From Planctomycetota bacterium (GTDB lineage Bacteria; Planctomycetota; Planctomycetia; Planctomycetales; Planctomycetaceae), in the NCBI GenBank assembly GCA_027623235.1, contig JAQBVJ010000079.1, positions 1-34,098 on the forward strand: a stretch of 34,098 nucleotides of DNA, written 5' to 3'. The notes under the pieces were generated by a model. The model was not told the DNA's origin and did no database searches. It worked only from the letters and a program-made list of their open reading frames with translations. Below are positions 5,781 to 14,083 of this stretch, one piece after another. Position 1 is the stretch's first letter, and every line of letters starts with the position of its first letter. The position numbers and the translations under genes were made by a program.

Positions 5781-8456
5781 ATGGATACCGAGATGCCGAC
5801 GCTTGCTTTGCTCAGCGAACCCGATCGAGCGCGAGCAATGACGATTTGCAGTAAGTTCGGAGAAGAGCTGACAGCCGGAAGCTCGATGTCACTTTCGGAC
5901 TGCTTGTCCGGATGGGACGGCGTCGGCAGGACGGTTCTGCTGCGTGAACTCCTGCTGGTCGAGTTGCATTTCCAGTTTCGACACGGTCGAAATCCTGTTC
6001 GAGAAGAATACCGATCCCTCTTCAGTGGCTCGGAAAACATCGTCGACAGCGTGTTCGATCTGCTCAGCGCCGAGCATCCGCTGGCCACTCTGGAAAGCGA
6101 GTCCTCTGTTCTGGCCTGTTCGACGATCGTACAGGTCGACTTCGACAAAGCGAAGGATGCGGACCAGACACTCGCCTCACAGTCGCATGACATTGGTGAG
6201 GCCAATGTAGTCACCGTGAAAGATCAGTCTGGCGTTGAGACGCAGGTGCAGGCCGGGCACGACCCGTCAGACATTGTGACGATGAATCAGGATCTGATTC
6301 CGTCGTCAGGGTCAGGGGCAGCGTCAGGGGCACGGAAAACGTCGTCACTCCCTGCAAATTATGAAGTGCTTGGGATCCTGGGGCAGGGGGGAATGGGCCT
6401 TGTCTACAAGGCGCGGCAGAAGCAGGCCGGTCGAATTGTCGCACTGAAGGTCATCCGTCCGGAGAAGCTCAGCGGGATGAGTTCCGGTGCGCGAATTCGC
6501 GCCATCGAACGATTCCACACGGAGGCTCAGGCGGCAGGACGGTTGCAGCACGACAATATCGTCACTGTGTACGAGGTCGGCGAGTCCGATGGGTCTCACT
6601 ATTTTTCGATGCAGTACGTGGAGGGGCAAAGCCTGTCCGAAATCATTCGCGACAATCCTGTCGAAGGTCATCAGGCGGCCCGGTATCTCGAACCCGTGTG
6701 TCGAGCGGTCCAGGCAGCGCACGAGCAGGGCATCCTGCATCGCGATATCAAGCCGCAGAATATTCTGATCGAGTCAGGCACGGGGCGACCGCGGATCGCA
6801 GACTTCGGGCTGGCCAAGATCATTGACGCTGACATCGAAATGACGAGAGTCGGCGAATCGATGGGAACTCCGCCGTACATGCCACCGGAGCAGTTCGGCG
6901 ACGCGGGCAAAGTCACTGCGGAAGCGGATGTCTATGCGCTTGGGGCAACGCTTTATCATGTCCTGAGCGGCCGGCCGCCATTCAAAGCAGCGACCGCGAT
7001 CACGACCATGAGGCAGGTTCTGGAAAACGCCCCCGTACCTCTGCAGGAACTCAACGCTGCCGTCGACAAGGATCTCGAAACGATCTGCATGAAGTGTCTC
7101 GAGAAAGAGCCGAACCGGAGATACTCCACGGCCGGAGAACTCGCCGACGAACTGCAGCGGTATTTAGACGGCGTGCCGATTCTGGCCCGACCGATTGGTG
7201 TGGCGGCGAGGCTGTGGCGGTGGAGTCGTCGCAACCCCGTCGTTTCGTCGTTGTCGGGAGTCGTGGTTTCAGTCATTCTGTTTTCTGTTGTCGGTCTTGC
7301 GATGGCGAATGTGAAAACGGAGAAAGCTCAGCAGTTGTCCGAGGCCAGCTTTCAGGATGCCCTCGAGGCGGTCAATGTGTTGTTTACGCGAGTCAGTGAA
7401 GACCGGCTGCTCAACGAGCCGGGGTTTCAGGGACTGCGTCGAGACCTGCTGAAGCTGGCGCGGGATTATTACGGTCGGTTGATCGAGCGACGTTCAAACG
7501 ACCCGACGCTGGATGCGGAAGTTGCCGACAGCCATTTTCGACTTGGGTTAATCGTAGAAGAACTGGATTCGGCAGCCGCGGCCAGGGCGTCCTACGAGAA
7601 AGCGCTGCAGATGCAGCGCGAGCTGTGCCGGAAACAGCCTGATTCAAAGACACGTTCTCAGGCCCTCAGCAAGACGATCAATGCGCTTGGTCGACTGGCA
7701 ACCAGTGCCGGTGACTTCGACTCGGCCCGGAAGCACTTTGACGAGGTGGTGTCGCTGCGACTGGTGCTTGTGGAGTCCACGGTCGATGCGGCGGAGCGAT
7801 TTGAATTCGAGCGACTGCTGGCCAATGGCTGGATGAATATCGGTCTGCTGCAGCGAAAGCAGCGGGCGTTTGACGAAGCCCGTCAGCTGATGAGTGAGGC
7901 ACAGACAAAGCGCAATAAAACGTTGCCGGTCCGGCCAGGTGACCGGACACTGCGGCGCGACCTCGCCAAAGGGTGGTACAACCTGGCGAACGTGGAACTC
8001 GATGTCGGAGACGCTCAGGCTGTCGAGAAGAATATTCGACTCGCCATTCGCGAGTTTGAGTCTCTGCTTGACGAGGAGCCCGAAGATCTCCGGGACCGCT
8101 ATATGCTGAGTCTCAGCTATCGCCTGCTGGCAGACCTGGAGGCCGCGCTGGCGGAGGTGGCTCCCGCATTGATCGAGGAAGCAGTCGATAACTACTCGAG
8201 GGCCCTGGCTGCGGCTCGAAGACTGACTGCGCGAAATCCCGCGGTCCCGGTTTATCGCGCGGAAGTGGCGCAGATCCTTTTGAATCTCGGTCAGCTTGAA
8301 GGGCAGCGGCAGCGGTTTGAAGAGTCCTTCAAACTGATTGAAGAAGCACAGAAACTGTTTCGAACTCTGGCGGAGGAGTTGCCGGAGCGGTCGGATTACG
8401 CTGACCTGGAAAACCTGTCCGGTCAGATGCTTGAGAGACTGCGCAGTTTGAGGTGA
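5781..8456 (+). CDS. Membrane-anchored Ser/Thr protein kinase with TPR-like C-terminal domain
   Basis: An 891-residue Hanks-type kinase. The first 190 residues are a helical region plus a low-complexity linker. The kinase domain (about 194-462) has GQGGMGLV at 201-208, Lys223 (VALK), the HRDIKPQN loop at 320-327, DFG at 341-343 and MPPEQ near 367-371, so all key catalytic residues are present. A single membrane segment lies at about 487-510. The following 380 residues are helical and rich in A-x-x-x-Y/L-type repeats resembling tetratricopeptide repeats, probably for protein contacts outside the cytosol. The ATG at 5781 has GAGGAC upstream; a TTG directly before it is less likely. This layout is common in planctomycetes. 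Substrates are unknown. A 12 bp duplication (6311-6334) encodes Gly/Ser/Ala residues in the linker. Confidence 0.9.
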   Translation: MDTEMPTLALLSEPDRARAMTICSKFGEELTAGSSMSLSDCLSGWDGVGRTVLLRELLLVELHFQFRHGRNPVREEYRSLFSGSENIVDSVFDLLSAEHPLATLESESSVLACSTIVQVDFDKAKDADQTLASQSHDIGEANVVTVKDQSGVETQVQAGHDPSDIVTMNQDLIPSSGSGAASGARKTSSLPANYEVLGILGQGGMGLVYKARQKQAGRIVALKVIRPEKLSGMSSGARIRAIERFHTEAQAAGRLQHDNIVTVYEVGESDGSHYFSMQYVEGQSLSEIIRDNPVEGHQAARYLEPVCRAVQAAHEQGILHRDIKPQNILIESGTGRPRIADFGLAKIIDADIEMTRVGESMGTPPYMPPEQFGDAGKVTAEADVYALGATLYHVLSGRPPFKAATAITTMRQVLENAPVPLQELNAAVDKDLETICMKCLEKEPNRRYSTAGELADELQRYLDGVPILARPIGVAARLWRWSRRNPVVSSLSGVVVSVILFSVVGLAMANVKTEKAQQLSEASFQDALEAVNVLFTRVSEDRLLNEPGFQGLRRDLLKLARDYYGRLIERRSNDPTLDAEVADSHFRLGLIVEELDSAAAARASYEKALQMQRELCRKQPDSKTRSQALSKTINALGRLATSAGDFDSARKHFDEVVSLRLVLVESTVDAAERFEFERLLANGWMNIGLLQRKQRAFDEARQLMSEAQTKRNKTLPVRPGDRTLRRDLAKGWYNLANVELDVGDAQAVEKNIRLAIREFESLLDEEPEDLRDRYMLSLSYRLLADLEAALAEVAPALIEEAVDNYSRALAAARRLTARNPAVPVYRAEVAQILLNLGQLEGQRQRFEESFKLIEEAQKLFRTLAEELPERSDYADLENLSGQMLERLRSLR
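6311..6334. repeat. 12 bp duplication in the kinase linker
   Basis: Two adjacent copies of a 12 bp unit beginning gtcaggggca lie in the linker just before the kinase domain. They keep the frame and lengthen a Gly/Ser/Ala stretch. Confidence 0.6.
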
Positions 8457-8623
8457 GGTGGGGTGGTGATGCGGTATTGAGTCATGCACCGGCCAGGACG
8501 TGCCGATGATGCGTCATTACGGACACTATCCTGTTAGTCAGCATCCAACGAAGTCGTCCTCATTCTGGATAGCGCTCCAGATCATTTCGGTTGGATGTCG
8601 ACCTACGCGTTCAGGTCAAACTG

Positions 8624-9997
8624 ATGTTCAAACTACGGAACTGGGAGTGCAGGGCGACTGCCTGCCTGACGGGACTTGTCCTGACTTCTTTCCTCGCGGC
8701 GGCAAGTGCGCAGGACGAGCCCACTCCTGCTCCTCCGACTGTTAAACCAAATTCGTCGGCGGATCTGCCGCAGACGCCGCCGTCAGCAAAACCCGATCCA
8801 CCGTCGACCAGCGGCAGTCCGGACGCCGAGAAACCTCAACCACCTTCTGCGACGAATCCTCAGCCGCCTGGAAAGGTGACTGCGCCACGGCTTGCCCCTT
8901 CGCCGCTGCGCCCGCTGGATTCTCCGTTGTCTCCGTTCGCGAATCTGCAGATGCCGCCGGGACAACGCCCGTACCTGGCGCGGCTGTCGAGAGCGCCGGA
9001 TCTCTTTGGTGACTTCAACACGCTGTCCGTGACTGATATCCAGCAGGTCCGTCACAACAACGACCCATTGTTCCCCACAGTCGGAGTTCCGAGCGGCGGT
9101 TCAGTCGGAGTGCCGAGCGGCGGTTCGGCGCGGCGGTACAAGAACGAGCAGGCCAGGGCACTGCCAACAGACCGAGCCTTCGTCTTCTTCAACCACTTCC
9201 ACAATGCGACGACAATCCGCGGCCCGGGCGGAAATGTGAACGGCGACATCAACCAGTTCACATTCGGAGTGGAGCGGACTTTTGCGGATGGTGACTGGTC
9301 GGCTGAAGTCCGGTTGCCGATCTCCGCAGAGACCGACATCACGAAGGGCATGACCTCGGCGCATTCTAATGGTGTGGGGAACCTGGTCGTCACGCTGAAG
9401 AATCTCCTCTATGTTGATTCTGACTACGCGCTGGCTATGGGGCTCGCTGTGACAGCCCCGACTGGCAGCGACGCTGATATCGGATTCTTCGGTTCGCAGA
9501 TCACAATTCAGAACGAAGCCGTTCACCTGCTGCCGTACCTTGCTTTGCAGGCAACACCGAGCGAAGACTGGTTTTTTCACGTGTTCGCGCAGGTGGATGT
9601 GGCCGCGAACGGAGATGGAATTGAAGTCTTTGATTCCGTGGCGATGACAACCTCGACGGGGCGCATCGTTGAGCAGACGCTGCTGTTTCTGGATGTCTCG
9701 GCAGGATACTGGTGGATGAAAGATGACGATCCGGAAAGCACCCTGACCGGCGTGGCGTCGGTACTTGAGCTGCACTACACCGGAGCACTGAACGATGCAC
9801 ATATCGCTAACGTTGGCTCGATCGCGGTCGGGAACCTCGATAATCGGATCGACGTCCTGAACATGACGATCGGCCTGCACACGGAATGGCAGAAAGACAC
9901 GGCCATCCGATTTGCGACCGTCGTCCCTCTCCGCAGCGGCACGGCGAATCGATTCTTCGATGTCGAGTTTCAGCTGGCACTCGTCAAGCGGCTGTAG
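8624..9997 (+). CDS. Exported protein with Pro-rich region and beta-barrel-like C-terminus
   Basis: A 457-residue protein of unknown function. A signal peptide is visible at the N-terminus (hydrophobic LTGLVLTSFLAAASA, cut near residue 30). A Pro/Ser-rich stretch follows (about 30-100), with a duplicated octapeptide VGVPSGGS encoded by a 24 bp DNA repeat at 9080-9127. From about residue 195 to the end, alternating polar and hydrophobic strands suggest an outer-membrane beta-barrel; examples are FGVERTFADGDWSAEVRLPI and the ending FFDVEFQLALVKRL. The ATG at 8624 is preferred over a TTG at 8591 because it begins the signal peptide. The upstream kinase gene is 167 bases away on the same strand, so co-expression is possible but unproven. 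A transport or porin-like role is only inferred. Confidence 0.75.
   Translation: MFKLRNWECRATACLTGLVLTSFLAAASAQDEPTPAPPTVKPNSSADLPQTPPSAKPDPPSTSGSPDAEKPQPPSATNPQPPGKVTAPRLAPSPLRPLDSPLSPFANLQMPPGQRPYLARLSRAPDLFGDFNTLSVTDIQQVRHNNDPLFPTVGVPSGGSVGVPSGGSARRYKNEQARALPTDRAFVFFNHFHNATTIRGPGGNVNGDINQFTFGVERTFADGDWSAEVRLPISAETDITKGMTSAHSNGVGNLVVTLKNLLYVDSDYALAMGLAVTAPTGSDADIGFFGSQITIQNEAVHLLPYLALQATPSEDWFFHVFAQVDVAANGDGIEVFDSVAMTTSTGRIVEQTLLFLDVSAGYWWMKDDDPESTLTGVASVLELHYTGALNDAHIANVGSIAVGNLDNRIDVLNMTIGLHTEWQKDTAIRFATVVPLRSGTANRFFDVEFQLALVKRL
9080..9127. repeat. 24 bp in-frame tandem duplication
   Basis: Two adjacent 24 bp units starting gtcggagt and differing at two bases encode VGVPSGGS twice in the exported beta-barrel-like protein. 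Confidence 0.85.
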
Positions 9998-10427
9998 CTC
10001 GCGGTCTGGCGGGATCCGTTTTAGAAGTCTGTTGAAAGTGGAATGGATATCCCACCCATGCGGAATTCTGAATGAATCACGGCCTGGAAGGCCGTGCCAA
10101 TTCAGTTTTTCAACGGGCTGTCAGTGTTGCCTGTCGTGGGATTTGCTCTGACAGGGCACTGGCCGTTGAGAGTTCGCCGTTTGTATTGAAATCGGATGAT
10201 GGCGAAGCGTCGTGGCGCTGGTGCGGTTTGGCCTCGCCTTCTGAATATCTTTCTGAGGCTGGTGGAACGGGCAAACCAGCGTTCCCGGCTGGCTCAAATT
10301 CTGCGGCCTGAATGGCCGAGTGGCGGGCCGTTGACGATCCCTCGGGCATGATCCAGGATTCCCGCCCCACCGCTCGCCGATGTCCGGCTGGAGCGGCCTC
10401 ACTCCTCTGACGATTGAATGAAGACTC
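9998..10427. other. Intergenic stretch with a dispersed foldback repeat
   Basis: No gene is supported here. The left part holds a foldback repeat (10031-10114). The rest, up to lysS, shows no RNA gene or promoter I can identify. Upstream of lysS a TGAAGA sequence ends a few bases before the ATG at 10428 and may serve as a ribosome-binding site. Confidence 0.5.
10031..10114. repeat. Dispersed foldback repeat, copy 1
   Basis: The ends gttgaaa and tttcaac are inverted. Inside is a strong hairpin, cacggcct / aggccgtg with a gga loop (10078-10096), followed by a T-rich tract, so it could act as a terminator for the gene ending at 9997. A related element with the same ggcctggaaggccgtgcc core lies at 13961-14036. 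Confidence 0.65.
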
Positions 10428-11918
10428 ATGTCATCGATGGCCGATCGCCTCGAAAAGGCTCGACTGGAAAAACTGGAGAAGATTGAGCAGCTCGGCCTGG
10501 ACCCCTGGGGCCAGCGGTTCGACGGGCACATTTCGGTTGCAGAAGCTCGCGAAAAATGCCCTGAAGAGTCCGGCGTCGCGGGAGAAGTAGTCCGGATTGC
10601 CGGGCGGCTGATGTCCCGCCGCAAGGCCGGCAAGCTGCGGTTTTTCGACTTCAAAGACTGGTCCGGCCGGATTCAACTGCTGTTCAGTCGAGGTGACCTC
10701 GCACCGGAAACCTGGGAGCTGCTCTCGGCGCTGGACCTGGGCGATCTGGTCGGCATCGACGGGAAAATGAAGCGAACCGACTCCGGCGAGGTGTCCGTCT
10801 TCGTCACCGGTGTCACGGTGCTCTGCAAGTCGCTCGCCCTGCCCCCGGAGAAATTTCACGGAGCCAAAGACACCGAGATGCTGCTTCGGCAGCGCTACAT
10901 CGACCTCATTTATAATGAGGGCGTCCTCGAGAAAATGCTCAAGCGGACAAAGATCATCCGCTCGATTCGCGACACGCTGCGGGGCAATAAATTCGTCGAG
11001 GCCGAAACGCCGGTGCTGCACGCGATCGCCGGCGGGGCGGCCGCGCGGCCGTTTACTACGCACCACAACGCGCTCGACATCCAGCTGTACCTGCGGATCG
11101 CCCTGGAGCTGCATTTGAAACGGCTGATGGTCGGTGGAATCGAGCGGGTTTACGAAATGGGCCGCGTGTTCCGGAACGAGGGTGTCGACGCCACTCACAA
11201 TCCGGAATTCACGATGATCGAAATTTACCAGGCGTACGGCGATTACGAATCGATGATGGAACTGACCGAGCAGATCGTCTGCAACGCGATCCGCGAAATC
11301 AGCGACACAATGGTCCTGCCGTGGGGCGAGGACAAAATCGATTTCACCGCACCGTGGCCTCGCAAAAAATACGGCGACCTCTTCAAAGAGCACGCCGGTG
11401 TCGAGATGTCGGACACAGCCGCCGTCGCGGAGATCGCCCGGTCGCTCGGCATCGAAGTCGAAGGCCGGCATCCGGACGTCATTGTCAACAACGTGTTTGA
11501 AGAAAAGGTCGAGGACTCACTGGTCGGCCCGGTCTTCGTGATCGACTATCCGGCTTCGATCTGCCCGCTCACCAAACGCAAAACCGGTCAGCCGGAAATC
11601 GCCGAGCGGTTTGAGCTCTTCATCAAGGGCATGGAACTGGCGAATGCCTACACCGAGCTCAACGATCCTCGCCTTCAGGAAGAGCTGTTCCGCACGCAGC
11701 TCGACGGGCTGAACGATGAGGACTCGATGGCGAAGATGGACACGGAGTTCATCCAGGCGCTGAAAGTCGGCATGCCTCCTGCCGGAGGCCTGGGCATCGG
11801 CATCGACCGGCTCGTCATGCTGCTGACCGATAGCCGCTCGATCCGCGAAGTGATTTACTTCCCGCTGCTCCGCCCGGAGGGAGCACCGACAAAGGAAGAA
11901 AAAGCCACGACTGAGTGA
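10428..11918 (+). CDS. lysS: Lysyl-tRNA synthetase, class II (LysS)
   Basis: Charges tRNA-Lys with lysine using ATP; cytosolic. At 496 residues it matches the bacterial class II enzyme. The N-terminal OB-fold anticodon-binding domain (about 50-150) is followed by the class II catalytic core. Motif 2 is visible as RVFRNEGVDATHNPEFTMIE and motif 3 as GLGIGIDRLVMLLTD near the C-terminus. The segments AARPFTTHHNALD and YLRIALELHLKRLMVGG are also characteristic of LysRS. The ATG at 10428 is chosen; a second ATG four codons on (MADRLEKARLEKLEKI) is an alternative. It is followed by a foldback repeat before mog, so the two genes may not share a transcript. No class I LysRS is in the window. Confidence 0.97.
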   Translation: MSSMADRLEKARLEKLEKIEQLGLDPWGQRFDGHISVAEAREKCPEESGVAGEVVRIAGRLMSRRKAGKLRFFDFKDWSGRIQLLFSRGDLAPETWELLSALDLGDLVGIDGKMKRTDSGEVSVFVTGVTVLCKSLALPPEKFHGAKDTEMLLRQRYIDLIYNEGVLEKMLKRTKIIRSIRDTLRGNKFVEAETPVLHAIAGGAAARPFTTHHNALDIQLYLRIALELHLKRLMVGGIERVYEMGRVFRNEGVDATHNPEFTMIEIYQAYGDYESMMELTEQIVCNAIREISDTMVLPWGEDKIDFTAPWPRKKYGDLFKEHAGVEMSDTAAVAEIARSLGIEVEGRHPDVIVNNVFEEKVEDSLVGPVFVIDYPASICPLTKRKTGQPEIAERFELFIKGMELANAYTELNDPRLQEELFRTQLDGLNDEDSMAKMDTEFIQALKVGMPPAGGLGIGIDRLVMLLTDSRSIREVIYFPLLRPEGAPTKEEKATTE

Positions 11919-11930
11919 CAATGCTGCGCG

Positions 11931-12029
11931 GACCTCAGCGCAAAAACGCAGAGGCGCAAAGGTCCGCAAAGATTTGAAGTTGGTCTTCCTTTGCGAATCG
12001 CTGCGTCTTAGCGCCTTTGCGCTGAGGTC
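11931..12029. repeat. Foldback repeat between lysS and mog
   Basis: The left arm 11931-11971 begins gacctcagcgcaaa. The right arm 11989-12029 is its imperfect reverse complement and ends tttgcgctgaggtc. Arms are about 41 bases with a short spacer. A related 'acgcaaag' type sequence occurs at 34027-34060. It could form a long hairpin in the lysS-mog transcript. Confidence 0.75.
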
Positions 12030-12048
12030 ATCCAGAAGGCAGAGAAAA

Positions 12049-12585
12049 ATGAGCGACACCGCACGCATCGGCATTGTCACCGTTTCCGACCGAGCCTCGC
12101 GCGGCGAGTACGAAGATCGGGGCGGGCCGGCGATTCGGGATTACCTGGGCGAGGTTCTGACGTCGCCGTGGGAAGCGGTCGCGCGCGTCATTTCGGATGA
12201 TCAGCCTGTCGTCGAGGCGACACTCATCGAGCTTTGCGACGACGAGAATTGCTGCCTGGTGATCACGACCGGCGGGACGGGGCCGGCGAAACGCGACATC
12301 ACTCCCGAAGCCACCGAAGCGGTCTCGGAAAAACTCATGCCGGGTTTCGGCGAGCTCATGCGCAAAGTCTCGCTGGAGAAAGTCGCCACGGCGATCCTCT
12401 CGCGACAGACAGCCGGCATTCGCAGTGGAGCTCTCATCGTGAACCTGCCTGGCCAGCCGAAGGCGATCGGCGAGTGCCTTGACGCGATCTTTCCGGCAAT
12501 TCCTTACTGCGTCGACCTTCTCGACGGCCCCTTTCTGACGACGAACGAAGAGCGAATCGTCGCGTTCCGCCCGAAGAAAAAATGA
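12049..12585 (+). CDS. mog: Molybdopterin adenylyltransferase (Mog)
   Basis: Adenylylates molybdopterin in the step before molybdate insertion by MoeA. The 178-residue protein has the MoaB/Mog fold: RIGIVTVSDRASRGEYEDRG at the start, the substrate-binding CCLVITTGGTGPAKRDITPE segment and the LIVNLPGQPKAIGECL motif near the C-terminus. The start is the ATG at 12049 (MSDTARIG), with AAGG upstream. A longer frame from 11974 would translate the repeat arm and is rejected. MoaB is a close relative, but the ITPEAT context and the presence of moeA nearby favour Mog. moeA lies 1.5 kb downstream on the same strand, with an unrelated exported-protein gene in between. Confidence 0.9.
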   Translation: MSDTARIGIVTVSDRASRGEYEDRGGPAIRDYLGEVLTSPWEAVARVISDDQPVVEATLIELCDDENCCLVITTGGTGPAKRDITPEATEAVSEKLMPGFGELMRKVSLEKVATAILSRQTAGIRSGALIVNLPGQPKAIGECLDAIFPAIPYCVDLLDGPFLTTNEERIVAFRPKKK

Positions 12586-12589
12586 GCCC

Positions 12590-12627
12590 CGGGCTCCTGG
12601 AAAGCTGTCGGGCTCCTGGAAAGCTGT
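12590..12627. repeat. 19 bp tandem duplication after mog
   Basis: The unit cgggctcctggaaagctgt occurs twice head to tail directly after the mog stop codon. It is non-coding and has no obvious hairpin. Confidence 0.85.
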
Positions 12628-12792
12628 GCTGGTTCAGAGTCTGCGACTTGAGCGAATTTGCCGGGAGGTTCCGTTTTCTTCGAACATGCGGGGGCTGTGC
12701 GGACGATACGATCTCGGGAACCTGGAGGTTCGGCCTGCGTCAAACGGCGGATGACCACAACGCGGGCACTGCGGAAACGAATGGGAGTCATG

Positions 12793-13938
12793 ATGAATCG
12801 TCGTAAATGCCAGTTGATCTGCGTGTTGAGTGCGGTCGTTTTTCAGGGGGCCGCCGTCGCGTCCGCTCAGCAGAAGATCGAAATTTTTCGCGGGACCCAG
12901 CGGGACGGAGCGTCTGAGAAAAACGTCATCCCTGGACAGGTGACGCGTTCCGAAACGACGGCCGCTCCCGCCGCCACTTCGACGGCACCTCAGCCCGACG
13001 TGAAGGCCGCGCCACGGTACTCGCCGGAGGCTCAGGAGCAGATTCTGGCGACCAGCCGCAGCCTGGCGGACAGCAGCTTCCAGTCGTTCCGGCGTGGCCT
13101 GATGCCGCTGCACGATCATCTCGACCAGCTTCAGTTTGCGGCCGATTCCGAATTCCGACTGGCCGGGAAAGACGGACAGGCCGACGTTGCGACGCGCTAC
13201 GTTGAACAACTGCGTCGTGTCGAGCTGGCGTTGCGGGACTTCAATGCACCCAACGCGGTCGGGTGGCGAGCCGACCTGCTGCTGGCGCAGGCGATGGTCG
13301 CTCAGGCGGAATTCGACCTGGCAACTGTCGAAGGGGATGAAGAGCAGGCGGATTTCGCGGGGGAACGCGCCACGATCCTGGCCGAGCGGCATCTCATCGA
13401 GCGGCGTTTTGATTCTTCAGTCGGTCTCGCCTCGCTGCCCATGCTGCTTCATGCGGAAATGCTGACACCGGAAGGAGCGGTCCGCGGACGGGAGATGCTG
13501 GTTCAGGTCGTCGATCAGACTCGCCGCTGGAACGAGCTCGGTGCCGGCATCGGGCGATCGGACAAACTCGCCACCGCAGAGTTCGAACTCGCCCGTTTTG
13601 ACTTCTTCACCGCGTTCGACAGTCCGGAACAAGACATTGAGGAGAGCTTTACCGCGGCCAGTGAGGCTTCGGGCAAGCTGCTCGAACAGAAGATGGAGTT
13701 CTACAAAAACGGAACGGCAGACCTCTTCGAGATCGCTCAGGCCTGGCGGAATATGCAGCAGTTGGTCGAATTTGCGGCCTCGACAAAAACCGGTGTCAGC
13801 CCGGATGTCGTGGAAAGCAGCCGCACGAATCTGGAGTTGCTGGTCGAGTTGGCGACCGCCAAACAGGACCGCCAGGGTCGCTTCGCCGCCGACGTGGCCT
13901 ACGTCTCGCTGCTCAACGAGATCGCGACGCCCGAATAG
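12793..13938 (+). CDS. Exported helical protein of unknown function
   Basis: A 381-residue protein I do not recognise. A signal peptide is clear (MNRRK, then hydrophobic ICVLSAVVFQGAAVASA, cut near residue 27). After a low-complexity Ala/Thr/Pro stretch (about 45-75) the remainder is almost entirely predicted helix, rich in Ala, Glu, Leu and Arg, with segments such as RYVEQLRRVELALRDF and LAKKs of the same style absent elsewhere. There are no Cys pairs, lipobox or enzyme motifs visible. Its helical pattern could resemble TolC-like or coiled-coil periplasmic proteins, but nothing proves it. The ATG at 12793 has GGGAG six bases upstream; an ATG at 12790 is equally possible. It sits between mog and moeA without an obvious link to molybdenum cofactor synthesis. 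Confidence 0.75.
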   Translation: MNRRKCQLICVLSAVVFQGAAVASAQQKIEIFRGTQRDGASEKNVIPGQVTRSETTAAPAATSTAPQPDVKAAPRYSPEAQEQILATSRSLADSSFQSFRRGLMPLHDHLDQLQFAADSEFRLAGKDGQADVATRYVEQLRRVELALRDFNAPNAVGWRADLLLAQAMVAQAEFDLATVEGDEEQADFAGERATILAERHLIERRFDSSVGLASLPMLLHAEMLTPEGAVRGREMLVQVVDQTRRWNELGAGIGRSDKLATAEFELARFDFFTAFDSPEQDIEESFTAASEASGKLLEQKMEFYKNGTADLFEIAQAWRNMQQLVEFAASTKTGVSPDVVESSRTNLELLVELATAKQDRQGRFAADVAYVSLLNEIATPE

Positions 13939-13960
13939 CGTGCGAACCCGACCGCAGGTC

Positions 13961-14036
13961 GAAAAAGTGGCATGGGCATCCCTGCCCATGCGTCGTTCAG
14001 GAGGAAGCACGGCCTGGAAGGCCGTGCCACTTTTTC
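13961..14036. repeat. Dispersed foldback repeat, copy 2
   Basis: The outer arms gaaaaagtggca (13961-13972) and tgccactttttc (14025-14036) are perfectly inverted. Two inner hairpins lie between them: catgggca/tgcccatg (about 13971-13990) and cacggcct/aggccgtg (14008-14026). The second inner hairpin is shared with the copy at 10031-10114. It lies between the exported-protein gene and moeA. Confidence 0.8.
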
Positions 14037-14083
14037 AGCAGGCTGCTAAGCTTCCGGCTCTGTCACCGATCCGGAAGACGAAC

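Noticed and set aside
7644..8489. 281-residue minus-strand frame
   Set aside because: Antisense to the helical repeat part of the membrane kinase; no recognisable domain.
10431..11471. 346-residue open frame on the minus strand
   Set aside because: It lies wholly inside lysS, which has clear class II synthetase motifs on the plus strand; the antisense frame shows no family pattern.
11974..12048. N-terminal extension of Mog
   Set aside because: These codons translate the right arm of a foldback repeat; the family begins at the ATG at 12049, which has its own ribosome-binding site.
13541..14083. Long N-terminal extension of MoeA
   Set aside because: The frame overlaps the exported-protein gene and a repeat; MoeA proteins start at the MLTVSEAL segment.
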